Shown one piece after another: positions 1 to 5,571 of a stretch of DNA of 5,710 nucleotides. The notes under the pieces were generated by a model, which worked only from the letters and a program-made list of their open reading frames with translations, was not told the DNA's origin and ran no database searches. Position 1 is the stretch's first letter; each line of letters opens with the position of its first letter. The stretch is taken from assembly GCA_016929355.1 (NCBI GenBank), contig JAFGJA010000416.1, positions 1 to 5,710 of the forward strand, in the 5' to 3' direction. The stretch comes from Anaerolineae bacterium (GTDB lineage: Bacteria; Chloroflexota; Anaerolineae; Aggregatilineales; Aggregatilineaceae). Both the position numbers and the translations under genes were made by a program.

Positions 1-212
1 GTAAACGCGAGGCATACGCCGCCAAATGCCAGCACCGGCAGCAGCAGACCCATCACAAAATACGTGCCGTTGAGCAGGAAATTGAGCGTGTGATAATGCG
101 GGGCTGCCAATTGGCGGCGGCGTTGGTAGTGCCAATACAGCAAGGCATAACGCGGCGCGCGTTTCAGCACGGAGATCGTGCGCCAGATAGTGAGTGTGCC
201 GGGTGTATGCAT
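1..212 (-). CDS. Uncharacterised, probable membrane protein (N-terminal part only)
   Basis: An open frame starts with ATG at 212 and runs leftward off the window edge, giving 70 codons. It begins MHTPGTLTIWRTISVLKRAP. Residues 17-35 are rich in Arg, Lys and Tyr, with a triple Arg at 31-33. From about residue 43 it becomes hydrophobic, and residues 51-70 (beginning YFVMGLLLPV) look like a first transmembrane helix. The positive cluster before the helix would place the N-terminus in the cytoplasm by the positive-inside rule. I do not recognise a family. It lies 84 bases downstream of the TPR gene on the same strand, with a palindrome between them, so it may be the last-read member of that unit or have its own promoter. 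No strong SD precedes the ATG, so the exact start is uncertain; the frame stays open further upstream. Codon use resembles the neighbours. Confidence 0.6.
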   Translation of the reverse strand, partial: MHTPGTLTIWRTISVLKRAPRYALLYWHYQRRRQLAAPHYHTLNFLLNGTYFVMGLLLPVLAFGGVCLAF

Positions 213-235
213 GGTGTGGTAGTCGTCGCCTGACT

Positions 236-262
236 CCCCCTCGCCATCGCATGGAGAGGGGG
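236..262. repeat. GC-rich intergenic palindrome (REP-like hairpin)
   Basis: Arms 236-247 (CCCCCTCGCCAT) and 251-262 (ATGGAGAGGGGG) pair over 12 positions with a single G/A mismatch and a 3-base CGC loop. A purine-rich tail of G runs (265-275) follows. The overall composition, a C-run/CTC arm, a CCATCGCATGG core and a G-run tail, resembles short dispersed palindromes found between genes in several bacterial genomes; that likeness is from memory and untested. It sits between the TPR stop and the next gene on the same strand. There is no T tract on either side, so it is a poor intrinsic terminator, but it could stabilise the 3' end of the TPR transcript. Confidence 0.65.
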
Positions 263-296
263 CCGGGGGGTGAGGTAAACACGCCGCGCCAGACGA

Positions 297-2456
297 TTAT
301 CCCGCCGCCTCTGGCACGTATGGCGCAATCGCCCGCGCGGACGGATCGTGCAGCACCGTATACAGTTGGTAGGCTTCGGTGTAATGCTGCTGCGCCGTAT
401 CCTGATCGCCGCGCAGCCGGGCTATCTCGCCCAACGCGACTGCCGCGTCCGCGATCCCGCGCTTGTAGTGCATTTTACGCGCTTGCGCCAACGCTTCATC
501 CGCCAGCGTGAACGCTTCATCCAGGCGATCTGTTTGTGCGTAGAGTGTGGCTAATCGCGTCTGGGTCTTGAGCTGCGTTTCCAGATCGTGTAGCTGGGCC
601 AATGTGTCGCGCGCCGCTTTGAGCAGCGTTTCCGCTTCGTCTTGGCGATTCATTTTCATCAAGGTTTCCGCCATATCCGATTGGAAAATTGCCAGCCAGC
701 GCTGCGCTTGAAGGGCAGTGGCGGCGGCGATAGCCTGCTTATGCAAGGCGCGTGCCGTGTCGTAATCGCGCATCTGGGCGTAGGTCCGCGCGAGGTTATT
801 TGTCTGCACGCCGATCAGCAGCGTATCATCCAATTTGCGGCTGAGGGCCAGCGCGTGTTCGAGCGTATCAATCGCGCGTTGGGGGCGTCCGGTCAAGGAG
901 TAAAACCAGCCCAGATTGCCCAACCGCAGACTTTCGGAGTGCGTATCGCCGGTTTGCCGCGCGATGTCGATGGATTCTTCATAAAACGCCTGGGCCGTAT
1001 CGCGTTCGCCGGTTTCGGTGTACATGGTCGCCGCGTTGGAGAGGATGAGGCCGCGCGTGGGCAGATTCTCGAATTGGTTGAGGTTCACCAGCGCGCGTTC
1101 ATACTCGCGCATGGCCGCGCGATAGTTGCCGCCGGATTTATACGCCTGCGCGATGTCACATTGAATTTGCGCTATTTTATAGTAGGTGGTCGGGATCAGC
1201 CTGATCGCGTCGTTCCAATACTGCCGCGCCTGACTCAGATCGTTGGCGCGCGCCGCCAGATTACCGAGTAGATGCAGCACTTCCGATTCGCTGGCGGGGT
1301 TGCCCCCCTGCCGCGCCATATCGAGCGCTTTCGTCGTGAGTTGGTTTGCCCGATCCAGGTGGCCCTGCTGCATGGCGATGCTGCCCAGCGCGATCAGAAT
1401 TTGGATGTAATCATCCGGGTTGATAGCCGTGCCGTGATCGTAGTGCTGCACCGCTTCCGAGAGGAAACTTTGCGCCTGCGCCAGATCATTGCGGCTGTAA
1501 GCGGCCATGCCGAGTTTGGTCAGGGCGAGCGTTTCATGGTGGACATCGTTGGTGCTGCGGGCGCGGGCGAGGGCGCGCGTGGCATAGACTTCGGCCTGCT
1601 CATTATTCCCGGTGCGCTGGTAGGCGGTGGTCAATTCGAGCGCGCTCTGCATGAAAAATTCGGGCGGTTGGTTGCCCAAACGCAGCGCAAGATTTTCGGC
1701 AGTCTGGTAATGCTGGATCGCGGAGTTGTAATCGCCCTGCTCCATCTCGATCTCGGCCAGTTTTTGCAGCAGGTGCAATCGCTGCTCATTTTGCCCGGTT
1801 TGCTGCGCGAGGTGAGCCGCCTGGACCAGCAAATTATAGCCGGTTTGCCGTTCGCTCATGCCCAATGTGGCTTCGGCCAATGCGCCCATGACGCGCGGCG
1901 CAAGCTGAATCTGCCCGCCCGCCTGCGTGATGACGACGGCTTCTTTGAGCAATCGTTGGGCGTAAATGGGATTATCCTGGCGCATGTAATCTTCAGCCAG
2001 ATTGAGCAGCGTCAGCGCCAGAATTTGCGCATCACCTGCCGGACGTGCCGCGTCTAAGGCTTGCTGGTGATAGGTTTGCGCCTCGTTCCATTCGCCCAGT
2101 TTGGACCTCAACATCCCCATATTGTTCAGACTGCGAGCCAGCGCCGCACCATCGTTCAGATCGCGCGCGATCTTCAGCGCCTGACTCAGCACCGGGCGGG
2201 CCGCGTCAAAATCGTTGCGCGCCAGATGCACCGCGCCGATCCCGCTCAGAAAGCGTTCTTCATTGAGCGTATTGCCCAGCGTGCGGGCCAGCGTCAAGCC
2301 GCGCTGATAGGTGTCAAGGGCTGTCTCGTAGAAGCCTTGCGTCTGGGCCGTGGCAGCGGTTTCGAGCAAGGTATTCATTTCCTGCTCGGCAGGCGTCAGG
2401 GAGGGAGTTGGTTTCTCCGGTTCGTTGCCAAAGAGCCGGTTGAGCAAGTTCTGCAT
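297..2456 (-). CDS. TPR-repeat protein with 17 regular units
   Basis: This encodes 719 residues, starting at ATG 2456 with an AAGGA SD (2463-2467) six bases upstream. After an N-terminal stretch (residues 1-25, beginning MQNLLNRLFG, then Pro-rich) the whole protein is tetratricopeptide-like helical hairpins. The turn and second-helix signature (G/N-D-x-x-x-A, as in GDYNSA, RNDLAQA, MRDYDTA, TDRLDEA) recurs near residues 41, 81, 121, 161, 201, 241, 283, 323, 365, 405, 443, 483, 523, 563, 603, 643 and 683. That is 17 units with a spacing of almost exactly 40 residues, as in the longer-helix TPR_12/kinesin-light-chain-like type rather than the 34-residue canonical type. TPR arrays form superhelical protein-binding scaffolds. 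No catalytic, DNA-binding, signal-peptide or transmembrane segment is visible, so a cytoplasmic adaptor role is inferred and the partner is unknown. It follows the S23-like gene by 41 bases. Confidence 0.93.
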   Translation of the reverse strand: MQNLLNRLFGNEPEKPTPSLTPAEQEMNTLLETAATAQTQGFYETALDTYQRGLTLARTLGNTLNEERFLSGIGAVHLARNDFDAARPVLSQALKIARDLNDGAALARSLNNMGMLRSKLGEWNEAQTYHQQALDAARPAGDAQILALTLLNLAEDYMRQDNPIYAQRLLKEAVVITQAGGQIQLAPRVMGALAEATLGMSERQTGYNLLVQAAHLAQQTGQNEQRLHLLQKLAEIEMEQGDYNSAIQHYQTAENLALRLGNQPPEFFMQSALELTTAYQRTGNNEQAEVYATRALARARSTNDVHHETLALTKLGMAAYSRNDLAQAQSFLSEAVQHYDHGTAINPDDYIQILIALGSIAMQQGHLDRANQLTTKALDMARQGGNPASESEVLHLLGNLAARANDLSQARQYWNDAIRLIPTTYYKIAQIQCDIAQAYKSGGNYRAAMREYERALVNLNQFENLPTRGLILSNAATMYTETGERDTAQAFYEESIDIARQTGDTHSESLRLGNLGWFYSLTGRPQRAIDTLEHALALSRKLDDTLLIGVQTNNLARTYAQMRDYDTARALHKQAIAAATALQAQRWLAIFQSDMAETLMKMNRQDEAETLLKAARDTLAQLHDLETQLKTQTRLATLYAQTDRLDEAFTLADEALAQARKMHYKRGIADAAVALGEIARLRGDQDTAQQHYTEAYQLYTVLHDPSARAIAPYVPEAAG

Positions 2457-2462
2457 GTGATT

Positions 2463-2467
2463 TCCTT
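2463..2467 (-). promoter_or_regulatory. Ribosome binding site of the TPR gene
   Basis: On the minus strand AAAGGAAATCAC precedes the ATG, with AAGGA six bases away. It supports the start at 2456. The surrounding leader resembles the leader of the four-helix-bundle gene upstream (see findings). Confidence 0.75.
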
Positions 2468-2479
2468 TGAGAGCTAGTA

Positions 2480-2495
2480 GCGTTTAGCTGTTAGC
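2480..2495. repeat. Inverted repeat arm, left
   Basis: GCGTTTAGCTGTTAGC pairs with the arm at 2873-2888, with mismatches at two positions. It lies between the S23-like stop codon and the TPR gene's SD. Confidence 0.7.
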
Positions 2496-2518
2496 TGTTA
2501 GTTTTTAGCTTTTAGTGT
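2484..2518. repeat. Seven-base tandem repeat, five TTAGNNN units
   Basis: Units TTAGCTG, TTAGCTG, TTAGTTT, TTAGCTT and TTAGTGT follow each other without gaps from 2484. The third unit supplies the TAA stop of the four-helix-bundle gene on the minus strand (2498-2500), and the last two units encode part of its C-terminal residues (TLKAKN). The repeat has therefore contributed or reshaped the end of the protein. Confidence 0.75.
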
Positions 2519-2857
2519 TTGAATGAATCCGTTTAGCATCCGTTTGATTTCAACTAAAGCGGGTTCAAGTCGTGCATAATCGGTTTTACTGAGAATGCCT
2601 AGATCATGACAAAGCAGCAGTTGATATTCAACTTCACTGGCTGATCCCATCGCAATGGATAAAAAGCGGGCTAATTCAGCATCGCCCATCCGCCCGCAAC
2701 CTTCCGCGATATTGGTGGGGATGGAACTTGTCGCGCGCCGAAGCTGGCTGGTTAGCCCATATTTCTCTTCAGAAGGAAACGACGCCGAAATTGCGTAAAC
2801 ATCCAGCGTGAATTGATGCGCTTTTTGCCATACCTTCAGCGTCTTAAAATCTCGCAC
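2498..2857 (-). CDS. Four-helix-bundle protein, S23 / 23S rRNA intervening-sequence family
   Basis: 119 residues with a GTG start at 2857, preceded by AAAGGGA (2863-2869) five bases away. Family hallmarks are clear: the opening RDFKTLKVWQKAHQF (2-16), then FPSEEKYGLTSQLRRA (27-42), SSIPTNIAEGCGR (44-56), and the third-helix block ELARFLSIAMGSASEVEYQL (61-80). Length is typical of the family (about 115-125 residues). Members form basic four-helix bundles and assemble as oligomers. Relatives are found in 23S rRNA intervening sequences, as stand-alone genes, and as the Avd accessory protein of diversity-generating retroelements; a biochemical role for the stand-alone members is not settled. Here there is no rRNA and no reverse transcriptase nearby. 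It lies 35 bases after the phosphatase stop and 41 before the TPR start, within flanking inverted repeats. The C-terminus runs into a 7-base repeat array. Confidence 0.93.
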   Translation of the reverse strand: MRDFKTLKVWQKAHQFTLDVYAISASFPSEEKYGLTSQLRRATSSIPTNIAEGCGRMGDAELARFLSIAMGSASEVEYQLLLCHDLGILSKTDYARLEPALVEIKRMLNGFIQTLKAKN

Positions 2858-2862
2858 TGGAT

Positions 2863-2869
2863 TCCCTTT
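2863..2869 (-). promoter_or_regulatory. Ribosome binding site fixing a GTG start
   Basis: AAAGGGA on the minus strand lies five bases before GTG at 2857. The GTG gives the expected family N-terminus (RDFKTLKVWQ); no ATG serves this position. Confidence 0.7.
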
Positions 2870-2872
2870 CAG

Positions 2873-2888
2873 GCTAACTGCTAACCGC
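2873..2888. repeat. Inverted repeat arm, right
   Basis: GCTAACTGCTAACCGC, made of two GCTAAC units seven bases apart, is the inverted partner of 2480-2495. It falls between the phosphatase stop codon and the SD of the four-helix-bundle gene. Confidence 0.7.
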
Positions 2889-2892
2889 TTCT

Positions 2893-4203
2893 TTACATCC
2901 GCCGCAACAGCAACGGCACGAGCATTTCACGATCACTCAGGCCCGCGTGCATACTGTACGGAAAACTGGCGTGCCGGGGACCATGGCCCATTGCTACCCC
3001 TGCCCGCGCGATCAAAGTCAGATCGCCCAGGCGCGGCGCGGTTTCGGCATACGGCGCATCCGGGCCGAACAACCCTGCCGCTAATGCGTCCGCCGGGTTA
3101 AGCGTGGCGATCTGATGGCCGAGGTCGCGCCGCACCGTGTCAATCACCGGTTGGCGGAAGTCGTGCCGCAGATACAAATGCGCAAAACGACTATCTCCGC
3201 CGGGCGCACAACGCAGCGCCGCCTTGATCGCCTCGTGTTCGCTGAGATCAACGTGATCCGGTACGGACGTGTGACCGTGATCGGCCATCAGGATAAACAG
3301 CGTGCGCCCATCCCCGACTTTATCGGCGGCTAACGTCGCGCGCAGATCGGCCAATTGGCGGCGAATTTCCGTGATCGTATGTTCCGTTGCAGTCCCGTGC
3401 AGGTGGGAAAAACCATCCACCGCCGACCAATACACGCTGACAAAACAGCGATTGCGCCGCGTCTGGCGCAGCAGATCGCGCAATGCGATCCATAGATCAT
3501 TATACCCATAATGGGGGGTCGCCCGCCGCACCCCGCGATGCATGAGCCGGGAAAGTCCCGATCCGAACAGCGATTTTTCCCGCAAAAGATACGTCGGAAT
3601 CTGCCGTTCATCGAGGACTTCGGCCAGCGTGGGCGGCGGCAGGAACGTATCAAAATCAAGTCCCCAGTCTGCCAACACTTCCCGGTAATGACGCCCATTG
3701 ACCGGTGTATAGCGCAGCATATCGGCCAGCACACTAAATTCGCGCAAAAAGAGCTTAGTCCCAACCATGCCAGTTCCGGCGGGACCTGTGCCGGTCCAGA
3801 TGCAGGGCAGCGCGGCGGCAGTCGTGCTCGGCGCAATGGACGTGATCGGCGTCAGTGTGCCACCATCACCCATCAGATCGGCCACGATCTGCGCCGTTTC
3901 CGCATCCTCCGCCATGATCTCATTCAGCAGCAACCAGCCGAGTCCATCCGAAACGAACAGCACCACGCGCCGGACTTCGCCCCAATGCGACTCCCACAGG
4001 CGCGGATCAAGTGGCGAACTGCCAAGCTGCCCATCTTGCGGCGGCTTGGTGATCAGCAACCGCGCGACAGTATGCGCCAGATTGCGGATCGAGAGGCCGT
4101 CATAATACGGAAATACGATCTCATCGGCCCAAGCTGTGTCAATGTCCAGCAAACGGTGATCACGGATCGTCTGTTCGATCTCGGCAGCGAGAGGTTGTGG
4201 CAT
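2893..4203 (-). CDS. Alkaline phosphatase superfamily (type I phosphodiesterase/nucleotide pyrophosphatase-like) hydrolase
   Basis: 436 residues starting MPQPLAAEIE at ATG 4203, with AGGAG five bases upstream. The two-metal active site of the alkaline phosphatase superfamily can be traced. Asp86 is in VLFVSDGLGW; the nucleophile region SIAPSTTAAALPCIWTG (122-138) offers Thr127 or Thr128; Asp263 and His267 are in SAVDGFSHLHG; Asp308 and His309 are in LMADHGHTS; and His419 is in SMHAGLSDREMLVPLLL. All expected ligands are present, so it is probably active in hydrolysing a phosphate ester or phosphodiester; the substrate cannot be told. No signal peptide or membrane helix is seen, so it is likely cytoplasmic. 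The C-terminal HAGLSDREMLVP pattern recalls stand-alone bacterial members and, more loosely, PglZ-type domains. An upstream start at 4308 would add 35 residues without an SD and would overlap the divergent gene's leader, so I reject it. It is first in the leftward unit. Confidence 0.9.
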   Translation of the reverse strand: MPQPLAAEIEQTIRDHRLLDIDTAWADEIVFPYYDGLSIRNLAHTVARLLITKPPQDGQLGSSPLDPRLWESHWGEVRRVVLFVSDGLGWLLLNEIMAEDAETAQIVADLMGDGGTLTPITSIAPSTTAAALPCIWTGTGPAGTGMVGTKLFLREFSVLADMLRYTPVNGRHYREVLADWGLDFDTFLPPPTLAEVLDERQIPTYLLREKSLFGSGLSRLMHRGVRRATPHYGYNDLWIALRDLLRQTRRNRCFVSVYWSAVDGFSHLHGTATEHTITEIRRQLADLRATLAADKVGDGRTLFILMADHGHTSVPDHVDLSEHEAIKAALRCAPGGDSRFAHLYLRHDFRQPVIDTVRRDLGHQIATLNPADALAAGLFGPDAPYAETAPRLGDLTLIARAGVAMGHGPRHASFPYSMHAGLSDREMLVPLLLRRM

Positions 4204-4208
4204 GATAG

Positions 4209-4213
4209 CTCCT
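4209..4213 (-). promoter_or_regulatory. Ribosome binding site deciding the phosphatase start
   Basis: AGGAG on the minus strand, five bases before ATG at 4203. It favours this start over the longer in-frame alternative at 4308. Confidence 0.8.
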
Positions 4214-4239
4214 GACAATGGTGGGTGAAACAGGGAGTC

Positions 4240-4268
4240 ATTATACCGCAGTTTAGCGGCGCTCTGTA
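4240..4268 (-). promoter_or_regulatory. Candidate leftward promoter for the phosphatase unit
   Basis: A perfect TATAAT reads on the minus strand at 4245-4240. Possible -35 hexamers upstream are poor: TACAGA at 4268-4263 with a 17-base spacer, or TATACA at 4270-4265 with 19. Transcription would start near 4233, giving a leader of about 30 bases that contains the AGGAG. The position in the divergent region fits; the weak -35 means an activator or an extended -10 could be involved. Confidence 0.5.
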
Positions 4269-4284
4269 TAGCGGTGTGGCAACT

Positions 4285-4314
4285 TTGCCGTGTCGCACCG
4301 TATGTCACTATAGA
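4285..4314 (+). promoter_or_regulatory. Candidate rightward promoter for the MBL gene
   Basis: TTGCCG at 4285-4290 and TATAGA at 4309-4314 are separated by 18 bases. Each matches the sigma-70 consensus at four of six positions. It would give a leader of roughly 20-25 bases that includes the GAGGAGG. This is a weak but well-placed candidate. Confidence 0.35.
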
Positions 4315-4330
4315 TGTGTTTCACTTGCTT

Positions 4331-4337
4331 GAGGAGG
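4331..4337 (+). promoter_or_regulatory. Ribosome binding site deciding the MBL start
   Basis: GAGGAGG five bases before ATG at 4343 is nearly a perfect SD. It places the start directly before a signal-peptide-like sequence and rules out the in-frame GTG at 4274. Confidence 0.85.
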
Positions 4338-4342
4338 CAGGG

Positions 4343-5440
4343 ATGCTTAAAAAGATAGTTTTGTTCAGTGTAGTGATGAGTGTCATCGCGCTGCTTTGCC
4401 CCGCCGCCGTGACCACCGCCCGCGATGCTTTCGAGATTGCAGTGGATGATCAGGTGATTTTACCTGGCGAGCAGTTCACCCCGATCCTGTTAGCAGAGAT
4501 TGCGCCGGAGGATATGGCGGAGATCGCGTGGTCGGTGACGGGGAATGAGGCATTGCAGGTGCAGATCACGGATGAGGCGATCACGATCACACCGCCGGAG
4601 GACGGGTGGCTTGGTACGGAAACATTGCAGTTTGAAGTGTGCGATCCGGCTGGTATCTGCGCGACGGATGAGGCGATCTTCTGGGCAATGGCCGCTACGC
4701 AGCCCCCGGTGACGGTGACATTTGTGGGTAATGCGGGCTTTTTGATCACGGTTGGCGACAAGAAAATTTTGATTGATGGGTTATTTGAGGGCTTGAATGA
4801 TAATTATTGGGTTCCCGATGACGTGATCGAACTATTGGAAACCGCCGCGCCGCCGTTTGACAACATCGATCTGATTCTGATCACACACGAACACGCCGAT
4901 CATTATTCGCGGCGCGTGACCCGCCGCCATCTGGAAAATAATCCCGAAGCGGTGCTGGTGTCTGTGCCGAATGTCGCGCGGCAAATGGCCCTTTATGCGC
5001 AGACGATCCCGGTTGATCTGGCGGTGGGGGAATCTACCCAAATGGTCGTGGCGGATATGGGGCTTGAGGTGTTGAATATTTTGCACGGGCCGGTGCGCGA
5101 CGGGCAGTTGGTAATTCTCAATTTGGGATTCGTCATCACGGTGGATGGCGTGCGTATCTTGCATACGGGCGATCTGGACGCGGCGAATGTGAGCGTTGAG
5201 GATTTGCGCGATCATTACGGCTTGGTGGATAAACACATCACGCTCGGTATGGTTCCGCATTTTATCCTGACCCGGCGGGATTATCGCACCCGCGTAACCG
5301 AAGGCATCCAGCCCGATTACGTGATCCCGATCCACTATGCGTATACCGTGCCCGCGTATAATGAACGCCAGATTACCCGCAATTTTCCTGATGCGGTGGT
5401 GTTTCAGGCGGAACTCGAAAGCTGGACGATGCCGGAGTGA
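4343..5440 (+). CDS. Exported metallo-beta-lactamase-fold hydrolase with N-terminal Ig-like domain
   Basis: 365 residues from ATG 4343. Residues 1-26 form a signal peptide: MLKK, a hydrophobic core IVLFSVVMSVIALL, then a likely cleavage around AAVTTA; there is no lipobox Cys at the cleavage site. Residues about 30-118 look like an immunoglobulin/cadherin-like beta domain (WSVTGN; ITPPEDGWLGTETLQFEVCD), with Cys100 and Cys106 close enough for a disulfide outside the cytoplasm. The MBL fold follows from about 123: VTFVGNAGFLI, the metal motif HEHADH (His182, His184, Asp186, His187), probable third ligand His248 in LHGP, Asp277 in LHTGDLD and His331 in IPIHYAY. All metal ligands are present. The arrangement is closest to UlaG-like/Zn-dependent hydrolases of the beta-lactamase fold; the substrate is unknown, and classical beta-lactamase activity is not implied. 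It is divergent from the phosphatase gene. Confidence 0.9.
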   Translation: MLKKIVLFSVVMSVIALLCPAAVTTARDAFEIAVDDQVILPGEQFTPILLAEIAPEDMAEIAWSVTGNEALQVQITDEAITITPPEDGWLGTETLQFEVCDPAGICATDEAIFWAMAATQPPVTVTFVGNAGFLITVGDKKILIDGLFEGLNDNYWVPDDVIELLETAAPPFDNIDLILITHEHADHYSRRVTRRHLENNPEAVLVSVPNVARQMALYAQTIPVDLAVGESTQMVVADMGLEVLNILHGPVRDGQLVILNLGFVITVDGVRILHTGDLDAANVSVEDLRDHYGLVDKHITLGMVPHFILTRRDYRTRVTEGIQPDYVIPIHYAYTVPAYNERQITRNFPDAVVFQAELESWTMPE

Positions 5441-5562
5441 TGCCGACACATTGCACCGGGGAGGCAGCCATTGCCCGCTTTGCGGAGGTGTTAGGCGAGG
5501 CTTACATTGAAGGGGGCGTCGGGCGCGTGATTGAGTTTGCGATCACGGCGGCGGATATGTGA
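5440..5562 (+). pseudogene. Remnant C-terminus of a second MBL-fold protein (COG1237-like)
   Basis: A 40-codon frame starts at ATG 5440, sharing TGATG with the upstream stop. It contains MPTHCTGEAAIARFAEVLGE and ends with a glycine-rich stretch, GGVGRVIEF. An (I/V)xPxHCTGxxA block followed by a Phe-Gly-rich end and VGxxIxF is the usual C-terminus of COG1237-type MBL proteins (annotated as dihydropterin-aminobenzene phosphate synthase-like), in which the His binds metal. Here only that tail exists, without the HxHxDH core, so it cannot be an active enzyme. In frame, the reading continues upstream only to 5392 (stop at 5389-5391), inside the preceding gene. I read it as a deletion remnant; a small translated ORF coupled to the upstream stop is possible, though GGAG lies only two bases from the ATG. 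Confidence 0.55.
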
Positions 5563-5571
5563 CGATCCGTA

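Larger units (their letters stand above)
2480..2888. mobile_element. Putative S23-gene cassette bounded by inverted repeats
   Basis: A segment of about 409 bases bounded by GCGTTTAGCTGTTAGC at 2480-2495 and, in inverted orientation, GCTAACTGCTAACCGC at 2873-2888. Reverse-complementing the second gives GCGGTTAGCAGTTAGC, which matches the first at 14 of 16 positions. Inside is only the four-helix-bundle gene, which nearly fills the space. No transposase or reverse transcriptase is present and no clear target-site duplication is visible, so if mobile it would depend on factors in trans. S23-family genes are known inside intervening sequences of 23S rRNA genes, whose ends pair into a stem, and as stand-alone genes elsewhere. 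That this copy is a mobile cassette is inference from the repeat symmetry and from the normal 27-base operon gap that its removal would leave. Confidence 0.45.

Noticed and set aside
642..2057. Long plus-strand open frames at 642-1271 and 1272-2057
   Set aside because: They lie wholly opposite the TPR gene, show no recognisable domain, and are explained by its Ala/Leu/Gln-rich codon bias leaving the complementary frame open.
2484..2518. CRISPR array
   Set aside because: Units are only seven bases, contiguous and without spacers.
2498..2857. Avd accessory gene of a diversity-generating retroelement, or part of a 23S rRNA gene
   Set aside because: There is no reverse transcriptase, template/variable repeat or rRNA sequence next to it; it sits between protein genes.
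3330..4215. Open frames at 3330-3836 (minus) and 3511-4215 (plus)
   Set aside because: Both overlap the phosphatase gene, whose active-site motifs are intact in its own frame; the alternatives show none.
4204..4342. Longer starts for the phosphatase (4308) and the MBL gene (4274)
   Set aside because: The two extensions would overlap each other, lack SD sequences, and put odd residues before a clear signal peptide in the MBL protein; strong SDs precede 4203 and 4343.
4343..5440. Antibiotic-resistance beta-lactamase
   Set aside because: The HxHxDH motif is shared by the whole MBL superfamily; the GNAGFLI, TGD and PIHY pattern is UlaG-like and an Ig-like front domain is not found in class B beta-lactamases.
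4832..5449. Minus-strand open frame of about 205 codons
   Set aside because: It is antisense to the MBL catalytic domain, is rich in His, Arg and Ile as expected for a complementary shadow, and matches no family.
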